Shown here piece by piece: positions 23,393 to 35,100 of a stretch of 64,000 nucleotides of DNA. Position numbers and translations under genes: made by a program. The notes under the pieces were generated by a model. It was not told the DNA's origin. It did no database searches and saw only the letters and a list, made by a program, of their open reading frames with translations. Within the stretch, counting starts at the first letter, position 1, and each line of letters begins with the position of its first letter. The stretch comes from Aselliscus stoliczkanus (Eukaryota > Chordata > Mammalia > Chiroptera > Hipposideridae): contig CM066736.1 in NCBI GenBank assembly GCA_033961575.1, forward strand, positions 79,756,852 through 79,820,851, given 5' to 3'.

Positions 23393-25436
23393 CTAGCTAA
23401 AACATGTGATATGCTTCTAGATTCTTTAGAGATATCGCTTAAGATATTATCTTTCATAAATAATAATGAGACTGCTTACTCGTCACTAGTAAGGCATCCA
23501 TTCATTTATCCAGTCATTTATTCACCATTTATTGAGCATATACTGTACAGCAGGTGTACGAATCTGCTTTTAGGTGTCCCCCACCTCCAGTGAAGGAGTC
23601 ATGGATTTTCACCTTTGTTTGAAATTCATCCCCACCCCAATCTTTGCCCCTGTCTTGGGATAGGCATTTCAGAGATGAATGTCTTGGATTAAAAGTGAGT
23701 ACAGTGGGTCGTGGGGCACACTGAGTAAACAGGATGACAACAGGATGATAAACCTATGACTTTGGGCTCCCTCGCATGGTGTTTTTTAGTTAACTAAGCA
23801 TAACTTTATTTGACATTAGCATTTAGCATTTATAAAAGTCCTGGGCTTTGCAAAATCACTTGCTATTATTTTATGTTACTGTCTAATGACAGCTTCTCTG
23901 CAGTTAGTATGAGGCTTTTACTTTTGCTATTTTAATACACTCAATAAGAGGATGTGTTTGCAGAAATTTCTCTTCTGAATTTACACATGCTGTGGTTTGA
24001 AGTGTCCTATTATTAATATTAATTTAAACCACATGAAACGGTTGTTTTTGTAGGTCAAAACCTGTCAGATATTGGCAATTTCATGTGATGCTATTATGAC
24101 ACAGTAAGTCCTAAGCAGCAAAGACTGGGAGGAAAATACCACTAGCTGGAGGAGGCACTTGGACTCTTACATGTTTTCATTTTATTTTGCTTAGTGTTTT
24201 GCCACTAAGGGAATTTGGACAAGTTATTTAACCTTGCACAGTGTTTTTTTCATTATTAAAACGAGAGAAATTGCAAACTTGAATAGAATTTTTAAATGCT
24301 TATTCATGTACAAATCATTGGAAGCAAAGTGTAAATGTGGTTTATTCCCCAAATAGCTAAATGTTTAGATCATTGTGCTTCTCATTTGGGAAATATTATG
24401 CCTCAGCTACACAATTCCTTGACAAATTGGAAATGTGTTTTGAAAAGCCTTGAGGATCACTGCCATTAGTTGACTCAATTATTCCACATCTGCTAACCAC
24501 AGACCATACCTGATAGATGCTATCTATATATCCCCAAATACCCGTGTAGCTGAAGGATGAAAACTGGAGCTATATTTAAACCACAATCATGTGCCTGTGC
24601 TTTCGGCCAGGTGCTCGCCTCTGAATATTTCAAGAACTGAAATACCTCATTTCCATTACTTGCAGGAATCCACATGTTAGTAACATAAGACATCCTATCT
24701 ACATTTTCATACCTGGAATTTATTCATGCTTCCCAGATAGTTATATTTTCATATCTAAGTAAAAATAAGCTTGAAGAAGTAGGCTAGTCTTTGACTTTGA
24801 TCTTAGTGATAAAATCATAAGAACTAACAACTGTATGTGGCCTAATACTATATAAAGTTTATTGATGCTCAGAAGGGGTGACGGAGCTCTCTGTGACCTC
24901 TTTTATAAGGGTACTAATCCCATTTATGAAGGCCAACTAATCACCTCCAAAATGTCCCACTTCCAAATACTATCAAATTGGAGAATAAGTTTCAACATAT
25001 GAATTTGGGGCAACACAAACATTCAATAGCAGAGGGTATTTAGTTAATCGGGCTGATTGTCTATTCAGTTACAGGTTTAATATCAGAGGAGTCATATCCA
25101 GTTCCCTTGTTCTCAAGATCAAGAAGTTATAACACATCGTCAATTTAATGACTCCAGTTAACTTCATCACATCCATTCAGCTTGCTCAAATTAATGTTTG
25201 TTCAAATGCTTTCAATCAATCCCTTCATCTGGTACCAGCCAAACTGCAAGCCCTGAGACAAGTAAGCTGGCTAAGGCCTGCTGAATTATGGTTCTTTTAC
25301 CAAACACATGTACTTGTTTAGATCTTCAAAGACTGGAAAAATGCTTCTCCAGCCCCTGCTCATTTTTGTGTCTCTGTTTTAATGATCTTGGATAGTATCT
25401 ATTTTCATAATGCTTTGATTGTATGATTTTGTAATA
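23393..25436. other. Intergenic segment between RAB30 and DDIAS
   Basis: Mostly unique AT-rich DNA after the L1. A small L2-like piece (TTCACCATTTATTGAGCATA) lies at about 23500-23560 and the old repeat at 24870-25040 is described separately. No exon was found. Confidence 0.6.
24870..25040. mobile_element. Old MaLR/L1-type mammalian repeat fragment
   Basis: CTCTTTTATAAGGGTACTAA, ACTAATCACCTCCAAAATG and TCAACATATGAATTTGGGGC form a familiar old mammalian repeat string. The family (MaLR LTR or L1M 3' end) is not settled. Confidence 0.45.
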
Positions 25437-25895
25437 TCAGATGCTTCTCAATTTAGGATGGGATTACATCTTAATAAACTCATAGTAAGTTGAAAATGCA
25501 TTTAATATACCTAATCTATTGAACATCAGAGCTTAGCCTAACCTACTTCAAACATGCTCAGAACACTTACATTAGCCTACAGTTGGGCAAAATAATCTAA
25601 CACAAAGCCTATTTTGTAATAAAGTACTAATATCTCATGTAATTAATTAAATATAGTATCCAGGAAATACTGGCCACGCAGTACACTGTTTAGCCTCATG
25701 ACTGCGTGGCTGACCAGGAGCTGTAGTTCACTGTTGCTGCCCAACATCATGACAGAGTATCTTACTGACTATCACCAGCCCGGGAAAAGATCAAAATTCC
25801 AAATTTGAACTATAGGTTCTACTGAATGTGTATCGCTTTCACCCCATCATAGTAACAAAATCATAAGTTGAAACATCATAAGTCAGGGACTATAT
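25437..25895. mobile_element. Tigger-like DNA transposon remnant (MITE)
   Basis: The ends are mutually inverted: ...CTCAATTTAGGATGGG at the left, CATCATAAGTCAGGGACTAT at the right. Internal motifs GAACATCAGAGCTTAGCC and TCAGAACACTTACATTAGCC belong to a well-known mammalian non-autonomous Tc1/mariner-superfamily repeat. Family name from memory; the exact subfamily is uncertain. Confidence 0.6.
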
Positions 25896-25899
25896 GCAT

Positions 25900-27000
25900 T
25901 TTGATAAACAAAGCTTGCAGGTTGTAATTCTTAGGGTAAAAACAAAAAGAAACAGCATTTAACTTCCAAACCTAGGAGAAAGAAAAACAAGAATGATAAA
26001 AAATAATCATGAAGGGCCGGCCGAGTGGCGTGGTGGTTAAGCGCTGGTTTAGGAAGCCAGCGGCCCTGGTTTGGTTCCACATATGAGGGCCAGTGACATT
26101 GCCCTAAAAAAAAAAAAAACATGAAGAAACACTGAATAGGTAGGACAAATAGGAAGTGTGAAATGATAAACCCAAATATATTTTAATTATCACATTAATT
26201 ATTAGACTAAATGTTCCAGTTAGAGCACAAAGATTGTCAGATTGGACAAAACAAAACCCAACTATGTGAGGCTTACAAGAAGCACATCTAAGACATCAAG
26301 ACTGAAAAAGAAATGAAAAACAAAAACCGCTTGCAAATACTAACCAAAACAAAGCTAAGGTAGTAAGTACAGCAATAACAATTAGATTTTAAGACCAAAA
26401 GCATTAATAGTGATGAAACAGGACTTTCATGATGGATCTTGCAGCCCATTAGGAAGATAAAAGATTGAATTTGTACCTAATAACATAGCCTCAAAATAAG
26501 ATTAAAAAAAAATGACAGAACTAAAAGGAGAAACATACACATTCACAATCATAGAGGGAGATTTTCAAATTCTTCTTTCAGTAATTGACAGACTGGAGGA
26601 AAATCAGTACAGATACAGATAATTTGAGCAACATGATGAACATGTCTAATACACACATAAAATTCTGTGCCCAGTAACTGTGGAATACATGTTCTTTTCA
26701 AACACACCTGAAACATTTACAAAAACTAACTAATTTGGGCCACTAAACAAGTCTCAACAGATTTCAAAAAATTGAAATAACATAGAAATAAGTTTTATAA
26801 CCACATTGCAATTTAGGTAGAAATCATTATTGATCTTCATTGACAAACCACTTTACCTTACATGGGCCCATGAACTTTATAATACAATTTTAAATCAAAT
26901 TGTTTACATAGACAAGGGCCTATCAAAAATTATTTGCCCTGTAGGAAGTCCCGATCAAAGCAGAGAAGAAACTAAGACACCATGAGAATGGTATTTTGAA
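25900..27000 (+). mobile_element. Old L1 ORF2 endonuclease-region fragment
   Basis: Degenerate ORF2 5' region with TGAGGCTTACAAGAAGCACA, TACATGTTCTTTTCAAACAC and GCCACTAAACAAGTCTCAAC. It contains the SINE at 26015-26119. No open frame remains. Confidence 0.6.
26015..26119 (+). mobile_element. tRNA-derived SINE, short type
   Basis: GGCCGGCCGAGTGGCGTGG head and A14 tail, flanked by CATGAAG at 26008-26014 and 26120-26126. It is inserted into an old L1 ORF2 fragment. Confidence 0.9.
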
Positions 27001-27262
27001 CATAGAGGAAGTGCAAAGAATATAAAGAATGACAAATCTGTTGGACTTGAGGGTTAGAAAACCACTGACCTAACAGCCACTAGAGTGGGGGAGAGAGAAC
27101 AGATTGCAAAAGGTTGAATATTGAATGGTGTTAAAGTTAAGTGACTTTTTTTTTTTTTTTTAAAGAGCCCAGCTATGAACAAGAATAGCTAGCAGGGAAG
27201 TAGCAAGTATTACATGGAGTATTAAAACGAATAAGTGTAATTGACTGTAAAACATTAAAAAA

Positions 27263-27681
27263 GGGCTGGCCGAGTGGTGTGTTGGTTGAGTTGGCTTGGG
27301 ACGCCAGCTCTGAGCAGCATGGCCCCTGTTCGGATCCATATATGAGGGCCAGTGACACTGTACCTCTACAGCTAAGAAGGTGAACAACAGCTTGACCTGG
27401 AGCTGGGTTGCCATGAGAGGCTGGCGATGGCGTAGGCTGCAGTGGGGCTGGCCGGTAGCTGGCATGCGCTTTCGTGAACTGCCATGAGCCGCTGTCCCAA
27501 TGGCCAGCAAGCGACTGCCTCTGCCAGGAAGATCACAATGATAATACCAACATGGGCTAGTGAAGCGACGTCCTCCACACTAGACTGAAGAACAGGACAG
27601 TAACTTGTCCGTTCCCCTTCCCTGATCCCCCAAAGCTGCTCCTCTCCTCCAATCTTCCAATTCCCCAATAAAATCTTAAAA
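27263..27681 (+). mobile_element. tRNA-derived SINE, long type (about 420 bp)
   Basis: The head resembles the short type, but after GACACTG the element continues with CAGCTAAGAAGGTGAACAAC and a C-rich 3' part ending CCCCAATAAAATCTT plus A tail. A 13-bp duplication AAACATTAAAAAA flanks it at 27250-27262 and 27682-27694. Confidence 0.9.
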
Positions 27682-27764
27682 AAACATTAAAAAAAATTCT
27701 TGAGTACATAGTGATAGAGAAGAAACTCACTCAACACTAGTGGTAGGGAACTAAAATACCCTTT

Positions 27765-27906
27765 TTTTTTTAAGCTGAGCCATCCTGCCACCTGTTGGCA
27801 GCTTAGCAGCAGCTCAGCTCGGGCTGGGCATCAAACTGCTGTTGACCAGAGCTCAGCTCACACTCTTAAGCGAGCTCTTAACCAACTGAGCCACTTGGCT
27901 GGCCCT
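27765..27906 (-). mobile_element. tRNA-derived SINE, intermediate type
   Basis: Reverse-strand copy with head GGGCCAGCC and body GAGCTCGCTTAAGAG...GCTCAGCTT. The 14-bp duplication CTAAAATACYCTTT is at 27751-27764 and 27907-27920, with one mismatch. Confidence 0.9.
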
Positions 27907-27989
27907 CTAAAATACTCTTTATTCTTAAAAAGTAAAAACAATGGTCTAATTTTTTCATAAAGTCAACGGGGTAGAGAAAAAAAAGTAAA

Positions 27990-28430
27990 GTTTTAGAAGA
28001 AGAGACAAGAGATAACCAAACACCATGGATGAAACTTAATGAAATTCTGGTTACACATCAACAACAATTATAAGACAATTTAGGTTTAAGTAGAAAAATG
28101 TGAATATGAGCTGAATTAGATATTGGAGAATTACGGTTATTTTTCTTTGGTGTGATAATAATATTGGTTACATAGAAGACTTTATTTTAAAGAAATTCAT
28201 GTTGAAGTATTTAGGCATTAAATGTCCTATCTATAGCTTACCTTAAAATAACTCAACAAAAACCACACACACACACACACACACACACAGATATATTGAA
28301 AGCAAATACAAAATACACACATATGCAAAAGACAAAAAAGTTAAAAACGACTGAAGTAGTATGAATAGATGCTATATCATTTTACTATTCTATTCTTCTG
28401 ACTCTTCTGTTTGTAAATTTTTAAAATACA
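27990..28430 (+). mobile_element. Old mammalian repeat (L1M 3'-like) with (CA)n
   Basis: GTGTGATAATAATATTGG, TGTTGAAGTATTTAGGCATT and a (CA)14 block at about 28263-28290 are characteristic of an old interspersed repeat. Assignment to L1M 3' ends is from memory and tentative. Confidence 0.4.
28263..28290. repeat. (CA)n microsatellite
   Basis: About 14 CA units within an old repeat. Confidence 0.9.
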
Positions 28431-29282
28431 TAGTTGGGGACAGGGAAAGAGCTGATAGAGTGAGGTGAAGATGGGTGTGATTAACAGCCAAATATTAGAA
28501 GGATAAGCATAGAAGGATAAGGTGTGCATCATTTTCTGAGATTAGAGGGAAAAAGCTATGGGTGAGTACAGATACAGATAGGCAAGTGGGTAGGTGTGGC
28601 TGTGGGAAGCTGTGGGAATACCAGCTGATCTCAACATTCTCCATGGAGGAGCCCAAGAGAATAGCACTAGGTTGGTGGCATGAAGAGAAGGAAGATTTGG
28701 AATAGTTGCTGTGGAGAATGGCAAAGGGATACGTAAGATTTCACACGGTGGGGCTGAGGTGCTGCTAAGGACTTGAATGTCTAGAAACTGCTCCTATTAG
28801 CACTTCAAGCTTATCTCCTACCACAGAACTTACCAGACATTGTGTATTCTACTAGATCATGAGTTTCTTGAAGGAAGGGCCTCAGCTTTCATCTTTGAGT
28901 TCCCCGCACCTAGCAGTGCCTGGCATGCACAAGCATATAATGAATACTTATTCAATAAAATAGTGACAGTTTCACATTTAATTCTAAATAATAAGATTTT
29001 ATTGACCTCTCTTCTGATCCCCAGATGCTCCTGGGTTAAATGCTTCTCTATCACGATCCTGTAGCAATGTAAATATTTGTAATACCCATTTAAAAACCTC
29101 TTCCATTGCATTTGCTGCATTGTAGTGAAATTGTCGGGTGCCTGTCTGTCTTCCCAGCAGGCTAGAGTCTTTTGACACCAGTGTTCTTGTAGCTGGTATC
29201 ACAAGCTCAGCACAGTAGTTGGCCTAATACACAGCGGGCATTTTCTGAGCTAAGCTGAACAATTAAGAAAGACTTTATAAAG
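28431..29282. other. Intergenic segment right of the DDIAS polyA site
   Basis: This lies beyond the DDIAS polyA site in transcript direction. MIR-like TGCCTGGCATGCACAAGC at about 28915-28935 is the only repeat I can name. No gene was found. Confidence 0.6.
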
Positions 29283-29580
29283 TTTTGGTTTGCAAATGCT
29301 TTATTTCTGAATGTACATGTGTTTTTAATAAATATTTTCAACAAGGAAAATTAACAATATTATTAAAGTACAATACAATATAAAGTATCAAATTATCTGA
29401 ATCAGAGTATTCTGCATAAAAGACTGCAAAAAACAATGGCTTTACAAACACTTAAAAAGGCACGATAGCATCTCTTTTTGTGTCTCTTCAAGTCTTCAAA
29501 ATGCTTTCCATGCCAGTGGAGGCAAAAGTTTCCACACAGGATTACCTGTAAAAGTTGAGCAATTGGGATCAGGTGACTTT
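29283..29580 (-). other. DDIAS: DDIAS 3'UTR
   Basis: This is about 300 bases after the DDIAS stop. An AATAAA signal on the minus strand occupies 29305-29300, and cleavage is expected near 29275-29290. The end coordinate is inferred from the signal. Confidence 0.65.
29300..29305 (-). terminator. DDIAS: DDIAS polyadenylation signal AATAAA
   Basis: This canonical AATAAA hexamer (TTTATT on the plus strand) lies about 280 bases after the DDIAS stop codon. It is the first good signal downstream of the CDS. Confidence 0.65.
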
Positions 29581-32181
29581 TTATGAAAACAATTCAGGAG
29601 ACCAAGCGCTTTCAGTTTCAGGCACTGAAGGTGGCCAATTTTCTGAAAATGGAAGGCAACATTTGACTTCTGAACAAGAATCAAGTCCCAAAACTGACTC
29701 TTTGGAAATCCAGCCTGAACTTGTACTATGATAGTTAGGAGTTTCCTGTTTTGTAACTACTGCTGAAAGCATATTCTTTAAATTTAACTCCTTCTTAACT
29801 ACACGTTTATCCGTTCTTTGTTTGACGTATTTTGGTTTCTTTCTCGGTAACTCTTTTTGATCAGGAGTACAGGCAGCAGGGCATTTACTTAGACTCATGG
29901 TTTGCAATCCAAGCATATCTGAAAGAAACACTTTTTTTGTGGTAGGAGGAACCCACTCATCAATGTCAGATTCAAGGCACTCAGCAACAGGACTGTTGTC
30001 GAAAACCTCTGGTTGTGCAATACCCGATATAATAGGGCTTCTTCTGGATTTTTGGCTGGGTGTTTTTAGATTTTTTGGACAGCTGGGGGTGGCTTGCTGT
30101 GCCTCATTTTCAGATGAAATCTTCGTTTTTTTATAGTTAACATGAAGACCTGAGTAAAAGGCAGGTAGTTTCTTGAAAGCTCCTTTCATCCCATGAATTC
30201 TCGTTTGGTGGAATCCTGCAACTGGAGTTGACTGTGAACATGGAACAAAATCTTGGCTATCTTCAAAATCACTTTCTAAATCTGATTGAAAATGAGGTGG
30301 AGAAGAGTATGTTTTTGGATACGTAGAGGCAGATATGTTTTGCAAGGATAATTTTTGTGAAGATTGGCTGGAGCTTTCAGAAAGTGATCTCGGTGAAAAA
30401 TCAGATTCTGGAAGATGATTTTTTGCCAAAGACTTTCCCCATTGTAACAAAACATCCTGTGATTTTTTGGTAATTTCTGTTGCAATGTCTGTTTCTTTAG
30501 CACTGTCATCAAAGAGATCAGCAGAAGCATTGTAGCTACCTGCATGACCAGAACAGTTCTGTGTTAAATTATTGTTGGTATGTCCATAAGGCATTTCTTT
30601 TAATGCATTTGTACTTCCATTTAGATTACTGCAAAGAGCTTCTAAGGGATATGTAAGTTTCTTGCAAATTGTAAGACTGTCACCTTGGTTCTCTGGCCAC
30701 CTACTATATTGTTTATTTTCTAAGCTGCAAACATCAGAAACATCATTATACCTCCAAGAACACAGGGTTGTCAACTTTTCACTCATTTCTGAAAGCAATT
30801 TTCCTCCACATCCATTAAAATATTTGATATCGAGACAAGAATGGTCACTCTCTGAAGTATTGTGCTTAAGTAAAATTTCAGCCCGATATGGTGGAATTCT
30901 GGTAGACTTCCTACGAGCAGCTGTTGTTCCTAAATCTTTTGGAGATGGCAACAGAGCTGACAGATATGCGTTGGGCAGAAAATATTCAGAAATATCTTTT
31001 TCATGACTACTTATAGAGATAGCCTCTGCTGTATTTCTTGTTTGGGACTTCTGAACACTAGGGCTTGGATTTGATTCATAGTTGGAAAGGAAGTCATCTT
31101 TGCCAGAGTTTGCTTTGACTATTTCTTGTGATGACCTTAAAGCTATCGGTGGTGTATGCAAGGCTCTGGTAGTTCTCTGGGGAATCACAGATAACCCACC
31201 ATGGTCTGCGTGTAATTTATTGATGTCATTATCCAGATGACATTTCCTACTACTGGCATCTGTCTGGGTTATAGTAATCTCACTTTCAATAGCTGCCAGG
31301 AACTTGTTCAAGCTTTCAGAGAATGGCAGATCATCCCACATCTCAGGGTCACAGTCCTGGGAACCACCAGCTACCTCTTCAAGTCTGAGCGATGAAGGTG
31401 GACAATATGTAGGTCTCTCCTCAAGACTTGGGGGGGTATTGACCTCATGATACTGGTGATGTGTTAGCTCACATTGGGAATACCTATTTTTATTTTCCAC
31501 TGCACTGTGGAAGGATTTTGTATTACTTGGCTCAAGGGCCTCTTGCATTTTCAAAGGGAATAAACTGGAGCCAGTAACTCCAATTTCATGATGATTGCTG
31601 TGAACTACATTTGGCTTATTAGCTTGTAAGCCAAGCTCTTGACCCAACTCTGGTGCTGTACTCTTTTTATCCATATATGAAACGAGGCTCCATGGACCCT
31701 GAACGACTTCATGGCAGCTACTGGAACCAGTGGCCTCTGCAAAGGAGATGCACTTTCTGTTCTGGTGACGGGTATCAATGGCCTTGCGTTGTTCTGAAGC
31801 TGAAAAATTATCATCATCTGTTTGCTGTGAAACAATGGACGTGAGTTCAAGTGATGGCTGCCAGAATCTTAAAAAATTATCTCTGCTGTGGGACTCAATA
31901 AAACAAGAACTGCTGTCAGGGCAACGTATGCTGCTGAGATCACTACATGAGTGTTCTAAAGCAAGTAAGTAGCTATTAGGTGTCTGGGAGCCACCGGGAA
32001 GTTTCCTGAAGTCAGAAAGCTGCAAGAGCTGATGGAAATACTCAATGACAGTGAAGCCTGCAACACGTGGGTCTGGTAGAACAATCTGACAAGCTACCAG
32101 TGCTTTGATTTCTCTCCTGCGGCCAGGGCACTGCTGTAAGTTACTGGAATCTGAACCTTGCCCAGTTTGGTTTTCAAAGTT
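29581..32181 (-). CDS. DDIAS: DDIAS large terminal exon
   Basis: The acceptor TCTTCACAG ends at 32182, and the exon then reads NFENQTGQGSDSSN in phase 0 with the preceding exon. The four codons that look like a start here (M-S-S-S-Q) are intronic and should not be used. The exon encodes 866 residues without interruption. Conserved family stretches include ALVACQIVLPDPRVAGFTVI, WDDLPFSESLNKFLAAIESE, SQDFVPCSQSTPVAGFHQTR and DEWVPPTTKKVF. It is rich in Ser, Lys and acidic residues with few hydrophobic blocks, which suggests a disordered regulatory region. Confidence 0.96.
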   Translation of the reverse strand, partial: NFENQTGQGSDSSNLQQCPGRRREIKALVACQIVLPDPRVAGFTVIEYFHQLLQLSDFRKLPGGSQTPNSYLLALEHSCSDLSSIRCPDSSSCFIESHSRDNFLRFWQPSLELTSIVSQQTDDDNFSASEQRKAIDTRHQNRKCISFAEATGSSSCHEVVQGPWSLVSYMDKKSTAPELGQELGLQANKPNVVHSNHHEIGVTGSSLFPLKMQEALEPSNTKSFHSAVENKNRYSQCELTHHQYHEVNTPPSLEERPTYCPPSSLRLEEVAGGSQDCDPEMWDDLPFSESLNKFLAAIESEITITQTDASSRKCHLDNDINKLHADHGGLSVIPQRTTRALHTPPIALRSSQEIVKANSGKDDFLSNYESNPSPSVQKSQTRNTAEAISISSHEKDISEYFLPNAYLSALLPSPKDLGTTAARRKSTRIPPYRAEILLKHNTSESDHSCLDIKYFNGCGGKLLSEMSEKLTTLCSWRYNDVSDVCSLENKQYSRWPENQGDSLTICKKLTYPLEALCSNLNGSTNALKEMPYGHTNNNLTQNCSGHAGSYNASADLFDDSAKETDIATEITKKSQDVLLQWGKSLAKNHLPESDFSPRSLSESSSQSSQKLSLQNISASTYPKTYSSPPHFQSDLESDFEDSQDFVPCSQSTPVAGFHQTRIHGMKGAFKKLPAFYSGLHVNYKKTKISSENEAQQATPSCPKNLKTPSQKSRRSPIISGIAQPEVFDNSPVAECLESDIDEWVPPTTKKVFLSDMLGLQTMSLSKCPAACTPDQKELPRKKPKYVKQRTDKRVVKKELNLKNMLSAVVTKQETPNYHSTSSGWISKESVLGLDSCSEVKCCLPFSENWPPSVPETESAWSPELFS

Positions 32182-35100
32182 CTGTGAAGAAGACAATGAA
32201 TTTCAATGAGAATAAAATTTTCTTTGACTCGAATGTGAAACAGAGATTTAAAAGGTTAAAACAGATACAACTATCACCCCAGCCCCATAATTTCAATTCC
32301 TCTAGAGTGTTACAGGCAGAGTAGTGTGAGAAGTAAGCCTTGGAGTAAAGAGACTTGTCTTCAACTCGGTTCTAGCATTTACTAGTGTTGTGACAAGTTA
32401 TTTAATCTTTCTGAGTCTTGGTTTTCTCATGTATAAAATGAAGACAAGTGCTGGCCGAGTGGCTCAGTTGGTTAAGAGCTCGCTCAAGAGTATGAGCTGA
32501 GCTCTGAGCAACAGCAGTTCGATGCCCAGCCCGAGCTGAGTTGCCGCTAAGCTGCCAACAGGTGGCAGGATGGCTCAGCTAAAAATAAAAAAACAAAAAA
32601 AATGAAATGAAGACAAAAATGCAGTATTATTTTCTTTGCAATAACACCTGGGAAACTGTGGTGCTAATAACAGTTGCTCAATAAAGGGTAGCTGCTATTA
32701 GATTTCTCATCAGCTTCCATAAACTTTGAGTGTTTAAGGGAATGGTCTCACGTGTTTTAAAAAAAAGAACAAACATATAAAGAAAAATCCATTTGAGATT
32801 TTAACAAAGAAAAGCTCCATAGCTCCTGGCTTTTCCTTCCCTTTGGGTTTTTCTCACTGGTCAGTTGTGGAGTGCTCTATTCCTGTTTTTAAAACCTTGA
32901 TTTCAATGTGGACACAATTTCCACTTGTTCCCTGTAGCACAGAAGAGACAGAAAACTGTTACTCCTTTACAACCAGTTTGTTCTTTCAGGCTTCTTTTGC
33001 AGTCACTTTTACAGTTCTCTGGAACCATCTTCCTAACCTAGTCTTTGTTATCAGTATGCAGATACTTTGCTTTCAGTGTGTTTCTTCTTTCTCCTTTTAC
33101 AGATGATAGAATTCAAAAGGTAAAGAATTAAAGAAAGTTTTACTACAGAATCTGAACAAAGCTCGGAGAGTAAACTAAACACCAAATAGCAAAACCAATA
33201 TCGGACATTTCTGAATTTATAATAAGGTTAAAATTGTAAAGTTCTGAAAGCTTTTGAACTAGGCTCTTCTAACATGAGAAAGGGGAAGTCAACAGATCAG
33301 CTAGAGCCTATTTTCATACAGTGGAAAGTGCTTCTACAGGCTCTCACATTTATGACTTCTAAAAGCTACTTAGAGGATTCAAATCATTTCATTACAAAGA
33401 AAGCTAGTCTCAATTACCGTCACTCCAAAAATGAAGCTCTGTCCAATAAAGCAAGTTTCAACTGCTTTAGTTAGTAGGTTCTGTATTGCATCACTGCCCA
33501 GTGTTTCTGGAATTTCATTAGGATCCTGAATGTACCTTGATTGGAAAGAAAATAAAAAATATGGAGAGATAAGCTTTGAAATTTTAATTTGCCATCAACT
33601 CAGAAGATACAATTAGTCTGAATATGCAGCATGAACCTTTTTGAGTTACATATTTTAGAAAAAGTGACTTTAAGAGCTAGGCATTTTGTTCCTTCTAGTT
33701 TCCCACAGCCTAAAAGACAAAAACAACAGCTGAAAAGTGAATAAAGTAGATGCCTGCCTAGTAATCAGATCCAGCAATTATCCTAAAAGTGGCAGTGGAG
33801 TAGAGGTGGGATCTGTAGCCTTTCTTCTCAAAGCAGAGAGAAAGCTTTTCCTCTTCCCTGGCAATCCTGGCTGTGATCCCTCTGCTGTCCCTTTCTTCAA
33901 ATGAGTTTGCTCTCAACTATGAGGAAATTGACAGAGATTTCTTCTGTCAAGTGAGTAGGGGGAGAAGAGTAGAAGACTGGGAGAGGGAAAAGAGCTTCAA
34001 TTGCTTACACTGTGGGTGCCAAAAAAAATGTACACACACGACTGTATTAATCTTTTTTTTTTTTTTTCTTTTTTGAGGGCAGTGTCACTGGCCCTCATAT
34101 GTGGGACTGAACCGGGGCTGTATTAATCTTTTGTTATCGGTATATATTGATTATTACAACTTTAATACAGTTTTTTCCTTTCTTAAAATGTGTATACATG
34201 TTTTTGGCACCCTCTGCATATCTCCTTGCATTCTAAAGACAACATCACAGGTCAAATTATGCAAGTGAAGTTGCAATGCAAGTGAGAGAAAGGACAAAAT
34301 TTCCACTTCTGATATGCAAATATTCCCACAGATGGCTTCTTTTGCCTCAAGGGACCTTAGTCACCAGAGTGCTAAACCTCAGTTTGGAAAATCTTTCAGT
34401 TTGAAAGAATTTTACTTCCTTATTCTGTATTTCTCTAACTTGGATTAGAGTTTTATAATTTAATATTCTAACTACAGCTTCATTGTCCTGAATAAAAGAA
34501 GCCTGGTTTAACACCATCACAAAACGTATTCAGGAAATAAAAATCTTTGTTTTTCTTGATTATCTTTTACAGGAACAGATGATCTGAGGTTGAGTGATTT
34601 TTTTTTTTTTGAGGGCAGCGTCACTGGCCCTCATACGTGGGACCCGAACCGAGGCCTCTGGCTTCCCAAGCCAGCGCTTAACTACGGCGCCACTCGGCCG
34701 GCCCCAAAGCCAAGTTTTTTTTTTTTGTTTTTTTTTTTTTTAGCTGAGCCATCCTGCCACCTGTTGGCAGCTCAACGGCAACTCAGCTCGGGCTGGCATC
34801 GAACTGCCGTTGCTCAGAGCTCAGCTCGCACTCTTGAGCGAGCTCTTAACCAACTGAGCCACTCTGCCGGCCCTTGAGTGATCATTTTTTACTAAATGCA
34901 TATTACCTTAAAAACACATCATTTTCAAAGTTATTAATATACTAAAGCAGGAGCCAGGAAAAGAATGCTTTAAATAGTTTTACCTGTGCAAATCCGTAGC
35001 TGTAATACCGAAAAATGCATCTAAGCAGCTTCCAAATACAGTAATGCCAAATAATTTGTTTGATTCTGCAACTTTTATGGAAAGTTTATATCTGTAACTG

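Noticed and set aside
31653..31972. Antisense open frames over the DDIAS last exon
   Set aside because: They are short shadow frames of the long minus-strand coding exon, without splice or family support.
34590..34877. A 95-codon plus-strand frame
   Set aside because: It consists entirely of two reverse-strand SINEs and their T-runs.
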